64,000 nucleotides of DNA. Origin: Myrica gale (taxonomy: Eukaryota > Streptophyta > Magnoliopsida > Fagales > Myricaceae). The stretch's first letter is position 1, and each line of letters opens with the position of its first letter. The notes under the pieces were generated by a model. The model was not told the DNA's origin, did no database searches, and was given only the letters and a program-made list of their open reading frames with translations. The position numbers were made by a program, and so were the translations under genes. The stretch spans positions 15,759,001 to 15,823,000 of the forward strand of contig OZ005609.1 of NCBI GenBank assembly GCA_963930655.1, written 5' to 3'. Below, in pieces: positions 13,449 through 25,301 of the stretch.

Positions 13449-13610
13449 TAAATTGATATTATGGGATGACAAGCAATCACACGTGTAAAATTAGTACATA
13501 AGTTATGATTAGTTAGTTTTGGATTTATGGCTATGAGCCTGAAATCTTACATAGAAGTAGTCACAAGAGGGCACGCTTAATGACTACATCACTGTGCCTA
13601 AATTTGCTTT

Positions 13611-14163
13611 GGGAATAAGATTGTCTCCCTTTGTGATATGTTCCTTCCCACTGCCAGACTCTCCCTAACCCAATTTGAGATCAATAATCAAGATAGTGCT
13701 TAAATTAAACAGGTTATATGTCTGAGTTAGAGAATCTAGATATATAATATCAACAACAGTCAAGCATAAGATGCAATGGGAACCCAGGCGCTTGGGGTTT
13801 GTTTTGAAGGCGCCGGCTCGAATAGATTAAGCATATGTAGTTTGTTGAATTAAGTTCCAAATTTAGTCCCTTTTGTGTTGTTGTATTGGGCGAGAACCAC
13901 GTAGAATTCCGTTTATGTTGACAAGAATAAATGCATCTGGAAATCCTTTTCTCTCTTTCTTTTGCTTCATCTCAATGTATAAATCTTTCTTTCCAGCTAA
14001 TTTCCCTAATATTTTTCTACAATTAGTTTAGAGGTGGTAAAGGTAAATGTCACAAAATTTTGGACCATGTTACGAAAGGGTTGAGTAATGAAAGAATCAG
14101 ATTGGTAATGTACAACAAGCTTCGAGTCTATTGGTCGGTGAATGCTTTAATTGCATACATCAT
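13611..14163. other. AT-rich intergenic, no gene seen
   Basis: Unique-looking sequence between the DUF952 copy A block and the CACTA element. No supported feature. Confidence 0.5.
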
Positions 14164-14361
14164 TATCACTACAAAAAAACCGACCTTTACGGTGATCGGC
14201 AACCGCTACTAAAGTTCAAAAAACCGCCGCTAAAGATTTAGCGACTGTTGAGCTATATGACCGTCGCAGTTGGCTATAGCGGCGGTTTTCGCAACCGCGG
14301 GTGAAGACCTCGGGTCTATAACAGTGGTCTTGATCGCCGCTATATACCCAAAGAGGATTTT

Positions 14362-16061
14362 TTGCAGCGTTTCTTGAAATGCTGCTACAGGTCTTTAGCA
14401 GCATTTATAAATTTGGTTAAGTTAGTTCATGCAAACCTTCAAATTTCAACATCTGAGAATGTCAATAGTTGTGAAACTGAGGAGATATTAGATATATCAG
14501 TGGCTTCATTAAACTCTCTGATTTCTGCTCCTAATGGTGGAAAGAGATTCTTTGATGCATTTGGTTGGATAGGGTTATCAGAGGTAGAGCCACTTGACCC
14601 TTCATGAGGTTATTAGACCTACTGCTAGTGTCTTGAAGATTCATAGACAAATTTTACATCATATGGTCTGTAATATCATATTACCAAAAATTGGAAAATT
14701 TGAATACATCACATTCTTGGAGATGTTTATGGGATGCTTTTCACAGATATATTCCATATTCTTGAGATTAATATGACTGTGGTTTTGTTCAAAATGATGA
14801 TGGAGAATGGATAAAGAACAGTGTGCTGACACCTTAGAAATGAGGTGAAGAGGATTCAGATTTTGAGGAAAATGTTGAAACTGAAAGGACTCCCAAGGGA
14901 AATAGGAATTCTTTGGGTAAGCAAACACCTATTTCTTTTCCCTTACTGCAGATTGGATCATCTTTCGTATTTCCTGCTGCTAGTTCTCGTAAGTCTCACC
15001 TAAGTAAACTTGAGGCTTCTATTGCTGAAATTGAGAAGGAATCGAAAAGATTGGGTAAGAATATGGACATTACCACCAGTATGAAGACATGATTTCAAGA
15101 TATTAAGAAGTTGCTTGGTGTTCATATAAAGCATTTTGGGGCTCTTGATATGGAAATAAGGGGTCTCAAGCATCAAGTCAAAAACAGTCTCCATATGACT
15201 AGAAATGTGTTTCCGCATACTTTGATGAGTTCACTTCCATCTCTATTGAGCTTCTAGCTTTTGTCAAATCATCCGCTGAATATGTGGTAAAGGCAACAGA
15301 GGTGCATATGGAAGCTGATAGAACTCTTCGGCATTATGTAATGAAATGGACATATTGGTTCTCCACGACTTGGATGAAATGGCTGAAGAAGTTTGAGATT
15401 GAGTATCCTCCTCCTTCTATCAAAATATTCAAACCTTTTACCTCTACTACATAGACTCCTACCTAAATAGCCAACTGCTTTTGTCCTCCCCTTATCCTAT
15501 TTTTGATGATGCCAAAGGGGGAGAAATTAGAAGAAATGGGGAGAACCTTATAAGTATTATGTTGACTTCTCATCTCTTAAAGAGAACATTTCATTTTGAT
15601 GATTGTCTGATCACTTGACTTGCATAATCTATGAATATCTCTAGTACTTTTATGTCTCTATTGGATTATATAATTGCTCATTTCTATTGGTTATCTAATT
15701 GTGATTATAAAGCAATTGGAGAAGTGTCTATCTCCCTACACTCAATGCTTAATTTTGGAGACTTGTGAGACTTGCTTCAAAGGTAGTATTCCTAACTTTC
15801 AATTCTCAAATATTTGAAGTCTTGTGTTCTATTGGTCTATTGGAAGTTTGGAGGAATTTTTAGAAGTGCTCTTTCATGTTTTTAAATTTTGGGAAACCTC
15901 CATTTACAAAGGAAACTCTTGCAAATTTTTTGTAAAATCGTAAAGTCTTTTTTGCTAAAAATGTCATGAAAAACTCATGCTTATTCTCAAGGGGAGCTTT
16001 TCTATTTGTTAGCAAATTGTTGTTTTTAACATGGGTTTGTCATCATCAAAAAGGGGGGAAT
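14362..16061 (+). pseudogene. 3' internal end of a SIRE-like copia, up to polypurine tract
   Basis: Broken frames (14362-14607 with VKLVHANLQ; 14594-15470) carry coiled-coil-like residues (LSKLEASIAEIEKESKRLG, about 15000-15060). They end before AAAAAGGGGGGAAT (16048-16061), a polypurine tract directly next to an LTR start. SIRE-type elements carry an env-like coiled-coil ORF between pol and the 3' LTR, and the position fits that. Sequence identity to it is not certain. Many stops and frame breaks. Confidence 0.5.
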
Positions 16062-18056
16062 TGTTAGCCCAAAGTTGTTTTGTAAACAATCCATAATTGA
16101 TTTTGATGATAACAAAGTTTCTAAGTTTTGAAGACTTTTAGATTTTACATTGTCAATCCACTATTTTCTAAGATATATTTCAAATGGATTAAGATTTATC
16201 TCTCTAAAATATTTCTAAGTGCACTTGAATACCATTACACAAGTTGATAAGATCAAATTTTCATATTTTATGTGTTTAAAGAAGTTTGGAATGGATTGAA
16301 CGCTTTAAAGTTGCTATTTTTCTCTCCTGCACTTATAAGTGTCGACACATTGAATCTAAGTGTCTGCACTTGCTCCAGAATACTGAATTCATGGTGTCGA
16401 CACATTGCACTAACACCCGAGACAAGATTTTCAGACCATTTTAATGTGTCAGCACATACCACCAATGCGACACATTGCACTGTCTCCAGAGACCAAAATT
16501 TCAGAACAAGTTTTAATGTGTCAGCACATACCCTATGTGTCGACACATAGTGTGAATTTGCAGAAATTCTGGAATGACGCCAGATAGTTCAAAGCGATTC
16601 AAAATTGTCTCAAATGACCTCCAACGACACTCAATCTTTCCTAGAAGACCCTTTGTGACAGTTGAAGACCTAGAAGCTATAAGAATAACAAGATAGAGAG
16701 AGAAGATGTAAGCTCGATCAAATCGCAATATCTAGAGAGAGAGAAAGCCAAAAGCCAAAGAAAATTCATTTGCTGATTTCCTCAAGTCCGGAGCTCTTGT
16801 TGTCAAATTTCATTCTCTTGCTCATCATTGACAACCCAGTCTTCAAAGGAAGAGAAATTTCTTGAAGAAGAGAGAGTTGCATCATCATTCAACATCTATC
16901 CTTCCAAAGAGAGAAAGCTAGATCCAAAGAAATTACTTGCTGATTCTTCTAAGATCAAAGCTCTCATTGTTCAATCTTCCTCTATTTTTCATCATTGACA
17001 ACTTAGCCTCCAAAGAGAGTGAGATTTCTTAAAGAAGGGACAACCCACTTGCAAGTTCTATTTGCCTTAACTTCTAGAGAGAGAAAGTCATTTGAAGAAG
17101 AGGGAAAACCTCACCTAGCAAGGAAGCTTGTGCTCACACCTGCCAAACGTTAGGTTTCCTTCAAGAATCTTATCTTCTTACACTTTATTGAGCTTCATAC
17201 TTGCTGATTTGGTTTAGAGAGTCATTCCACATATTTTGAGTTTTTCATTGGCATATTCGGCTTAGAGAGTCATTCCTCATGTATTAAGATTTTCATTTGC
17301 TCATTCGGCTTAGAGAGCCTTCTTTGTAGCCATTATTTGTTAAACATTTGAGTGTTGGGAAAACACTTGGTCCTACTCGTGAGAGTAGAAAAAATCCTCT
17401 AGGTTGTGAGGATTTGTGAGAGAGTTAAAGTGTAAGCTCGGAAAACACATGGTCCTACCTGTGAGAGTAGAAGAAATCCTCTAGGTTGTGAGGAATTGTG
17501 AGAGAGTTAAAATATAAGCTCGAAAAACACTTGGTCCTACTTGTGAGAGTAGAAGAAATCATCTAGGTTATGAGGATTTGTGAGAGAGTTAAAGTGTAAT
17601 CTCGGAAAACACTTGGTCCTACTTGTGAGAGTAGAAGAAATCATCTAGGTTGTGAGGATTTGTGAGAGAGTTAAAGTATAAGCTCGGAAAACACTTTGTA
17701 AAGGTTCCTTAGTACCCGGGAAGCTAAGGTGTATTCGCTATTTGGAGAATAGTGGAGGAAGCCCAAGGAAGTCAATAGCCTTGGGGTGGACGTATTCAAG
17801 TGTTGGCCGAATCACCTAAAAATACGGTGTTATCTCTCTAATTCTATCTCGCTTATTATTCGTTTTGTATCCGTATTTGTGATGCTTTATGATTCATGAT
17901 TCATTGCTTATATTTAGCTTATCATTTAGTATATTCAGATATGTATTTATATCCTTAGAGAAATAGCATTTTCTAGATCTGTGTTTTAATCGAAAAAGGG
18001 GTAAGTTTTTGTAAAACTCAATTCACCCCCCTCTTGGGTTGTTATTTAAATTCACA
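16062..18056 (+). repeat. SIRE-like LTR, 1995 bp, expanded by tandem repeats
   Basis: Begins TGTTAGCCCAAAG after a polypurine tract and ends AAATTCACA just before PBS-like TTGGTATCGGAGC. It matches the solo LTR at 25302-26694 in reverse orientation at its start, in the tandem-repeat zone, and in the stretch around CCTTAGTACCCGGGAAGCTA. It is longer because of an ~82-bp tandem array (17358-17690) and a ~130-bp duplication (about 16785-17040). TGTCGACACA motifs occur in its first part (16330-16550). Confidence 0.8.
17358..17690 (+). repeat. Four tandem ~82-bp repeats in the LTR
   Basis: Each unit reads GGAAAACACTTGGTCCTAC...GTGAGAGTAGAAGAAATC...GTGAGAGAGTTAAAGTGTAAGCTC. Copies start near 17358, 17440, 17522 and 17604 with a few substitutions each. 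The solo LTR at 25302-26694 has about one unit. Confidence 0.9.
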
Positions 18057-19292
18057 ATTGGTATCGGAGCTGAGGTTTAATATCTATCTTTGACAACCCT
18101 TGTTAGCACCTCCTTAGCTGAAGGTCAATCCACAAATAGACCTCCTTTATTCAATGGAACTTGTTACAATTATTGGAAGGCTAGGACGATGATTTACATC
18201 CAAGTCGTGGACTATGAACTATGGAGAGTTATCTCAAATGATCCTACATTTCCTAGAGATAAGGATGAAGAGTTGAAAGATGAAAATGAATGGAATGATG
18301 TTGATCTTAGACTTATGTCTTTAAATGCTAAAGCTATGAATGCGTTATATTGTGCACTTGATTCAAATGAATTTAATCTTATTTCCGGTTGTGATACCGC
18401 GAAACAAATTTGGGACAAACTTCAAGTAACTCATGAAGGTACGAATCAAGTTAAAGAAAATAAGATTAGTATGCTTGTTCGTAGCTATGAGCTTTTTAAG
18501 ATGAGATCTGATGAATCTATCTCTTCTATGTTTACTCGTTTTACTAATATCATAAATGGGCTTAAATCACTTGGTAAAGAGTACACTAACGATGAAATGG
18601 TAAGAAAGATTCTCAGATGTCTTTCTAAAGCTTGGGAACCCAAGGTCATTGCAATTCAAGAAGCTAAGGACTTGACGAAGCTCTCCCTGGACGAGCTCAT
18701 GTGATCTCTCATGACCCACGAGATGAATGAAGTTAAGGGAGACGAAGATGAAGGCAAAGGAAAAAGGGGTGTAGCCCTAAAGGCCACATACTCTAGTGAG
18801 GATGAATCCTCTGATGATGATAAGGAAATGACTTTATTCACTAAAAGATTCAAGAAGTTATTCCACAAGAAACAAGGAAATAAACGATTTTCAAGAAAAT
18901 CAAATTACAAAGGTGATAGCAGCAAAGCAAATGAATTTGCTTTGGATGCAAGAAGCCGGGTCACATAAAGTCGGAATGCCCCAATGTTGAGACACACAAG
19001 AAGTCAAAGGATTTCAAAGACAAAAAAGAAAGCATTCTTGGTTGCATGGGGAGAATCCGATGAAAGTAGCAGTGAGAGCGATGAAGAAGTTGCAAACCTT
19101 TGCTTCATGACAAAAGATAACGAAGATAAGGTACAAAGCTCTTCATTTGACTCTTTTACTTTTGAGGAATTACAAGATTCTTTTGATGAACAATATGCTG
19201 AGTTAAAAAGAATATTTTCAAAGTATTGTTGTATTAAAAAGAATTTTGAAAGTATTACAAAAGAGAATAATACTTTGAAAAATGTCGCTTAA
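18057..19292 (+). pseudogene. SIRE-like copia PBS and gag fragment
   Basis: PBS-like TGGTATCGGAGC (18059-18070) follows the LTR. The gag frame starts without an ATG (TTG at 18090; the ATG seems lost) and reads RPPLFNGTCYNYWKARTMI, VVDYELWRVI, then the UBN2-type gag core with IWDKLQVTHEGTNQVK and MFTRFTNIINGLKSLG to a TGA near 18702. It goes on in other frames: acidic KATYSSEDESSDDD (18770-18830), a CCHC remnant near 18950-18985 (CKKPGHIKSEC across a frameshift), then VAWGESDESSSESDEE. It stops at ~19292, where the CACTA sub-terminal repeats begin, so protease, integrase and RT are absent. Confidence 0.8.
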
Positions 19293-19636
19293 GGTGTAAT
19301 TTTTAGCGGTGGTCACGCAGACCGCCGCTAACCGCTATAACTTCAGCCTTTAGCGGCATTTTTTTGGAAAAATGCTGCAAAAAAATTTGATCTTAAGCTG
19401 CGTTTGTGGGCTAAAGGTGTTAGATATAGTGGCGGTCAAATGTGACCGTTGCTATAGGTATAAGTGATTAACAATATTTTTTTAAAAAGTCACTAAAGGA
19501 TACACAACCGCCGCTATAGTTTGTCTATATCGGCGTTTGTGTACACTTATACCTATAAAAAAGACACCCTTTAACAACGTTTTTAGCAACCGCTGCTAAA
19601 AAGATCGCCGCTAAAGGACTATTTTTTGTAGGGTAT

Positions 19637-20623
19637 ACTTCCACTTGCCTAGTAGTGATAAAAAATTTGTTCTAGTTGTAACATTCTCTTGAATTTTTAA
19701 AACTTTTATTGTTCATCTGTGGAGGGGACATATAATATATTAATGGAGAGCCTTTAAAAAAACTGTCAAATTTACTTTGTTTCTTTCTAAATTTTCTCCG
19801 TACGACATAATACTTGTCTAGCTTCCCCATTCTCCCATTCTCTTTTTTTTTTTCTTTTTTTGGGGTAAGTATTATCCTTTTTATTTTATTTTCTTCAAGG
19901 CAATTAATTTCTTCTGCACAATTGAAATCTCAATATAAAAGGCATTCACAAATCACCTTTGGTCAATCCCTCTTCTAGTGATAAATTATCTAGCACTTAA
20001 TCAATAGTTAATTTTCCAAGCCTTTTTGAAGAATTGTTTGTTTATTCTTTTTCATTGTGAGTTTCTTCAAAGACCTTAAAAATAACGACCTTTCCTCATC
20101 TAAAGTATCCTTTGTTTATGATCGTACAAGGTAGTACTGAAACAACAAGGTGTCCTTCATACAGAGTTTGGGCTAAGGTGAGTCTGGTGTTAAAACAAAG
20201 GAAGATACCGACTCTCTGATTTGAGATAGAGAGAGGTTGTGTGTTGAGAATTTCTTGTCCCTTCTAAATTACTCCTCGTTCAACCTTCTTTCTCTCTTCC
20301 ACGATATGCCTCTCTAGGCCTCCTAACGGTTCTTTCTACACTTGTCGTCGGTCAGACTGTTGATCTGGAGGCCCACAAACATGCACGTGTACGGTTATTT
20401 TGTTTGATTGATCGCTCTCTTCTAGCAATTCGATTTTCTTTTTCATATATTTTTTTTCAATTTGTTGCCTATTACGGTTCATCTCAACTCTCCATCCATT
20501 TAAGTATGTATGACCTTTTGATCTCTTAATTTATTAGACTGTCGCCTCTATAAAAGTTCTAACTAGTCCGTAACTGAAGTTTTTAAACCTCCTTAAATTA
20601 ATGAAACCTCGAAACTATTATGA
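19637..20623. other. AT-rich intergenic, no gene seen
   Basis: Between the CACTA and the fold-back element. Short frames only; no supported feature. Confidence 0.5.
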
Positions 20624-20632
20624 TTTAAAAAA

Positions 20633-21930
20633 GGGTTAATGAAGATTTTGGTCCCTAGGTTTTAGACCATTTATCAAAATGGTCCCTAGGTTTCAAATTA
20701 ACTCAAATCAGTTCTTAGGTTATTGTTGTTTGTCAATTTAATCATTACGTCCAATTCCGTCCCCTACATACATAGTCAGCTAACGGCGGAACACGTCACA
20801 CCCAATAAGATCCCGCCATGTGTACCAATTTGAAAAAAAACATCTGAATGACCATTTTGGTCCTTGGATTTTAGACTCATTTTCAAAATGGTGCTAAGGT
20901 TTCAAATTTACTCAAAATCAGTCCTCAGGATATTGTTGTTTGTCGATTTAATCCTTCCGTCTAATTCTATCTCTTACATGCATAGTTAACTAACGGCGAA
21001 ACATGTCACACCCAATAAGATCCCACCATGTATATCAATTTGAAAAAAAAAATATGAATGACCATTTTGGTCCCTGGGTTTTAGACCATTTTTCAAAATG
21101 GTGCTTAGGTTTCAAATTTACTCAAATGAGTCCTTAGGTTATTGTTGTTTGTCGATTTAATCCCTTCGTCAAATTCCGTCCCTTACATGTACAGTCAGCT
21201 AATAGCGGGACACGTCACACCCAATAAGATCCCGCCACGTGTGCCAATTTGAAAAAAAAATCTCAAAACCTGTCCAAGTTGGTATTTTCGTAAAAAAAAA
21301 TAGGAGAGGCCACCCCTTTGTGTGAGGGAGCCCAAATCTGGGCTCTCGTTCGCCTGGAGTGGCTCCCCTATGACCACCACCGCGAGTGAGCCCAGATCTA
21401 AGATCCCCGTCGTCGCTGAAGTGGAATCTGGGCTCTCTCGTGCGAAGGGGTGGCCTCCCCTGTTCCTTCTTATTCTTCTTCTTTTTATGAAAATGACAAT
21501 GTGGACAGGTTTTGAGATTTTTTTTTTCAAATTATCACACGTGGTGGGATTTTATTGGGTGTGACGTGTCTCGCCGTTAGCTGACTGTGCATGTAAGGGA
21601 CGAAATTGGACAGAAGGATTAAATCGACAAATAACAATAACTGAATGACTTATTTGAGTAAATTTGAAACCTAAAGATCATTTTGAAAACGAGTCTACAA
21701 CCCAGAGACCAAAATAGTCATTGCGATTTTTTTTCAAATTGGATCACGTAGCGTGATCTTATTAGGTGTGACGTGTCCCGCCGTTAGCTGTGCATGTAAA
21801 GGACGAAATTACACGTAAGAATGAAATCAACACATAACAATAACCTAAGGACTAATTTGAGTAAATTTGAAACCTAAGGATCATTTTGGAAAAGGATCTA
21901 AAATTTAGGGACCAAAATGATCATTAACCC
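20633..21930. mobile_element. Large fold-back element built of ~205-bp repeats
   Basis: Ends are GGGTTAATGAAGATTTTGGT (20633) and the inverse ...ACCAAAATGATCATTAACCC (21930). The left arm holds three direct copies of a ~205-bp unit (starting near 20633, 20845 and 21053: TTTTGGTCCCTAGG, GTCAGCTAACGGCG, CACGTCACACCCAATAAGAT, polyA). The right arm holds two inverted copies (ending near 21726 and 21930). The centre (21255-21515) is itself inverted: CTCAAAACCTGTCC opposite GGACAGGTTTTGAG, and GAGGCCACCCC opposite GGGGTGGCCTC. A-rich 9-mers flank both ends (20624-20632 and 21931-21939). No transposase. Ends and TSD length suggest a MULE-like fold-back. Confidence 0.8.
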
Positions 21931-22025
21931 TAAAAAAAACAAAGGTATCCTTTATAAATAGCAGTTGTCTATAAAACTTTACCTACTAGTGGGTGACTCT
22001 GGCCTGTGAGTACTAAAACGTAACT

Positions 22026-22231
22026 TAGGGTGAGTTTGTGTGGTAAATTTTTTGGTATTGAGTTTAGTGTTGGTATTGGGTTTAGTGAAAAAGTGAAGAG
22101 AGAGGTAATATTTTATAGTTTTTGTCATTTTTTTATATTTTTTGATGGAAGAGAGAGAGATTATATTGGAGTATTTTATTAGGAGAGAGATAAAATTTTG
22201 GGTAAAATTTTAGTGACAAACGCAGCCTTAG
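22026..22231 (+). mobile_element. hAT-like MITE, copy 1 of a local family
   Basis: Ends TAGGGTGAGTTTGTGTGG and ACAAACGCAGCCTTA are imperfect inverted copies. The interior has GTGAAAAAGTGAAGAGAGAGG and TAAAATTTTGGGTAAAATTTT. Related units are at 28610-28826 (inverse) and 32035-32141. Confidence 0.55.
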
Positions 22232-22826
22232 TATTTTCTTACTTACATGATTCTTACTTTATATATATATATATATCACTTTATAAGCATGATTATGTGA
22301 AGCGAGGCAACCCACAAATTATTTTAAAAAGTATAACTATATCATGAAGGAATATATTGAACGAAGCCGTAAAAGTAAATAAAGGGTTATTAAGATCATC
22401 ATGAGTGAACACTGTAAACTCGAGAAGGATCATTTGTAAATTTTTATTTGAATTATATGATATAATTGAAATATATTAAGTTTATATATTCTCACCTTGG
22501 AAGTTGCAATTTGTATAGAAAGTAATAATATTCTGCCACGAGAATTTGTCGTATTGTTGGAAAGGATGGAAATGAACCGAGGTCGAATTGAGGACCGGAT
22601 CCTTAAGACACATCTACACTGTGCAAACGATGACATCAGCCCACATGTCACATCGGCCATGGATTTGGGCAGGCCAACAAATTACCCAGTTCTCAGATTA
22701 AAAAAAAAATGAAATGGACGTCACTGCATACGTCTTGGACCGTTCATAATTAAGACTCTCAGACACTTAATCGAAGATCGATACAATAAATAAAAGATAA
22801 GAGTTTGCACGCTTTACAGAAACAGC
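22232..22826. other. Intergenic with a short (AT)n tract
   Basis: (AT)n at 22260-22276. The rest is unique-looking; a frame at 22497-22712 resembles nothing known. Confidence 0.5.
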
Positions 22827-22834
22827 CCAACATA

Positions 22835-24381
22835 CACAGGCGGAGGGAGGGGGCCAAAAATTTTTCTTTACCTGTCATTTTTTTATTAGGTCTGCTCCCT
22901 TTGGCCAACTAAAAATTAAACTTGCCCCCTTGTCTGCCTAGATGAATCAGTCCGCCCCCCTTAATTAAGGCCCAAACAGCCTAGTACCTCAAAATCAAAC
23001 TAAAAAAATAAGCAAAGAGATATTTATTTGTGTCAAAACTTGAAATCCTACCTTAACTTGTTGACGTTGTCGTGAATTTTGCGACGAATATTTCTTATAC
23101 TTCTCCTGAGTCCTGATAATCGTTGTGTGTTGTAATATTTGAAATAAATGTTTTCGCTATTCTAGTGCTGCTTTTCCTTTTGTTCTTTTGCCTTTTATGT
23201 TGGATTTGGTTGAGAATTTGGATATCACAAATACTGAGAAATGGTGTAGTGTGCTCTTGTTGGATAAGTGATAATTCAATTGGCAAGTGTGTTGCGTGTC
23301 TATCTTTACCTACTAGAGAATCATTGGTTATATCATTTTATTGTCACTATCATCATCTAATTTTACATGTCTGACTTCTCCACATTTTATGAAAATCCAA
23401 AGTTGAGGTAAGACTCATTTTCATCTCTCTTTTGTTTGTTTAGGTCTGATTTTTCATAGCTCATGAGATTAACTTGTTTTTAATTGTATTTCTCTAAAGG
23501 TGGAACTTCTTTTCCATTGTAATTTGTGACGTTTTGATCAAGTTATAGATATATTTCTTCAAAATTTTAGCCATTAATTTAGCCAGGTAATGGGCATTTT
23601 GAACTACGATTTTTTTGTTTTCTCATTTTGTAAGGGAGTAGAATAGTTATTTGGATGTTAAAATTGAACTTTTTGTCCAAAAAATTTTCTATTATCATTT
23701 ACCAAGTATGTATTCCACCTTGCAATTTCGGGTTATTTTATTGTTGATAGAGATTCCACTCCTGATAAGCTCGTGTTCAATAGTACTGTCACACTAAAAA
23801 ACAGTTATAGCAAGGGTGAGAAGTATCTTTATGCCCTTGGAACTTGGATTCTTTTTTAACTTTAGATCCTTTGGCTTCTTTTTTCAATATGCTTCTTTTT
23901 GCTATTGTTTCTTTCAAGAATAATAGAAACACAATAATCGTTTATTTTTCTCATTTATGTGTTATGTTTTCTTTTTACAGATCCCAACAAATTCAACAGG
24001 ACTTTTTGAGCATAGGACACATCCTTTCTGGCAACAAAAGTAAGTACTTCATTTATGGAAGTAAAGAGTTATATTGCTGAAAATACTTTGTTTCATTTAT
24101 GTGTTTTGTTTTACAAAGAATATATATATAAATACTTTGTTTGTGTGATTATTTGGTGCTCTATTGGTATCTTGAACAACAAGAATTTAATCTTTAATGT
24201 CACCTCTCAATATCAGCAAATAGTACGGTACTTGTATTTCAATTTTTTTAGTATTTTTAGTCCTTAATTTTTTATATTTATAGTGTTAAAACATTTTTTT
24301 GCCTTACGTAGTAAACTTTTTTTTTGTCATTTTTCCTTAAGAGTTTGCCCCCCATTGATTAGGTTTCTGGCTCCGCCACTG
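22835..24381. mobile_element. hAT-type element, 1547 bp, perfect 8-bp TSD
   Basis: Left end CACAGGCGGAGGGAG and right end CTGGCTCCGCCACTG are inverted copies. CCAACATA lies on both sides (22827-22834 and 24382-24389). An 8-bp TSD and a CAGNGGCGGAGCCAG-type TIR are the mark of hAT elements. The inside is T-rich with only short frames; no transposase BED or hATC domain is recognised, so it is non-autonomous. Confidence 0.8.
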
Positions 24382-24389
24382 CCAACATA

Positions 24390-25296
24390 CCATATAATTT
24401 GTGTGTGTCTCTGTCCCTTTGTCTCAGTTTCTGTGGGATTGTATCTAAGGTGAGCCGCTCTTTAAAAATCTCACTATTGCTTGCAATATCAACTCATTAT
24501 GTTCATAACAGGAGGTTTTGGTTACATGAAAATACTTTTTCCAATTTCTTCTGTATTTCCTCAATGCTCTTATACTTTCACCTTGATATGTTCTAACTTT
24601 GTCTTTGATCCCTAAGCTAAGGATCCATAAAACATTCACTTCCATACAGTTGATGGATTTTTATTTTGTACGGCTCCCACTCCAAGAAGAAAATGATGTT
24701 TTACTGCCTTACATATATGATAGCCTCGTCAACAATGAGCTCTGCAAGTGCAAATGTGGACTGCCTTGGTTGGGCCGCAAGATATGCATCTAGAGTTCTC
24801 TCACCTTACAAATTCAGCCGTAGGTATGTTTAGTTAGTTTTATTCTCGAGGAAAGACATAGACATTGTACTTTTCTCGAGTGTCAACGAGATGAACAGTG
24901 AGAAAGCAAGCTTGCCTTAGATAGGCATCACTCTGTGTTTTTTTTATAAATATCCTAAGAAAGAAGGGTTTCGGCATTATCTTGCACACTACAGAATTCC
25001 TGATCTAAATATGACAGTTTGTCTCAATAATCAAAATTACAACCCATCAATCCCACTGTAGACAGCCCATCAAGCCCACAAAATTGCACTAACGCTGCTC
25101 TTCAGGACATCTTTACTCTTTGTACTGTACTGGATGTGAACTATGCTTCCTCCTGTGGCAGCCTCTGTACAAAAACACTCCCATGAGACAACTTCCATTG
25201 CGTGACACTCTCAATTACTCTACCACTGGTCCTCACAGAATTAGTTAGAATTCTTTGTCTATTTGTACAAATTTTTCACATTGATGCTTGTATAAA
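24390..25296. other. Intergenic, no gene recognised
   Basis: A frame at about 24650-24793 ends ELCKCKCGLPWLGRKICI but resembles no family I know and has no promoter or homologue in the window. Nothing else is supported. Confidence 0.45.
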
Positions 25297-25301
25297 GTTC
25301 T

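Larger units (their letters stand above)
8955..13610 (+). pseudogene. DUF952-domain gene, broken copy A, split by a copia insertion
   Basis: DUF952 proteins are small proteins of unknown role in plants and bacteria. Exon remnant 9105-9210 reads STAKEWEDQLRKTGS then GGELEK, followed by a 1-bp insertion (AAGGTCTTCC against AAGTCTTCC in copy B) that destroys the GFIHL motif. The second exon is 13275-13349 after a good acceptor TTTGCAG and reads LALQNFFLNTKEDIYLLQ then IDAKK before a GTATTC donor. The start codon and about 600 bp present in copy B are deleted between 9100 and 9105. No exon for the usual LGDGLIYE C-terminal part is found. The intron between the two exons holds ~4 kb of inserted DNA (9211-13274). 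Non-coding flanks at 8955-9100 and 13163-13610 also match copy B at 29770-31215, so a block, not only exons, was duplicated. Confidence 0.75.
14167..19633. mobile_element. CACTA-type DNA transposon, non-autonomous, with retroelement cargo
   Basis: Left end CACTACAAAAAAACCGACC (14167) and right end TTTTTTGTAGGG (to 19633, terminal TG changed to GG) are inverted. TAT flanks both (14164-14166 and 19634-19636), the 3-bp TSD of CACTA elements. Sub-terminal arrays of ACCGCCGCTAAAG / TTTAGCGGC fill 14190-14345 and 19300-19615 in opposed orientation, typical binding sites for the family's transposase. No TNPD/TNPA-like transposase gene is inside. The 5.1-kb interior is instead a SIRE-like copia piece. 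Mobility would need a transposase supplied elsewhere. Confidence 0.85.

Noticed and set aside
17358-17690. Possible CRISPR-like array
   Set aside because: Units are contiguous without unique spacers and sit in an LTR of a plant retroelement; simple tandem repeat.
21322-21564. 80-codon frame in GC-richer DNA
   Set aside because: It is the palindromic centre of the fold-back element; the same DNA gives a frame on the other strand, as expected for inverted repeats.
24599-24793. Cys-rich frame ending ELCKCKCGLPWLGRKICI
   Set aside because: The CKCKCG pattern recalls SET post-SET cysteines, but there is no SET domain upstream and the spacing is incomplete; left as unassigned.
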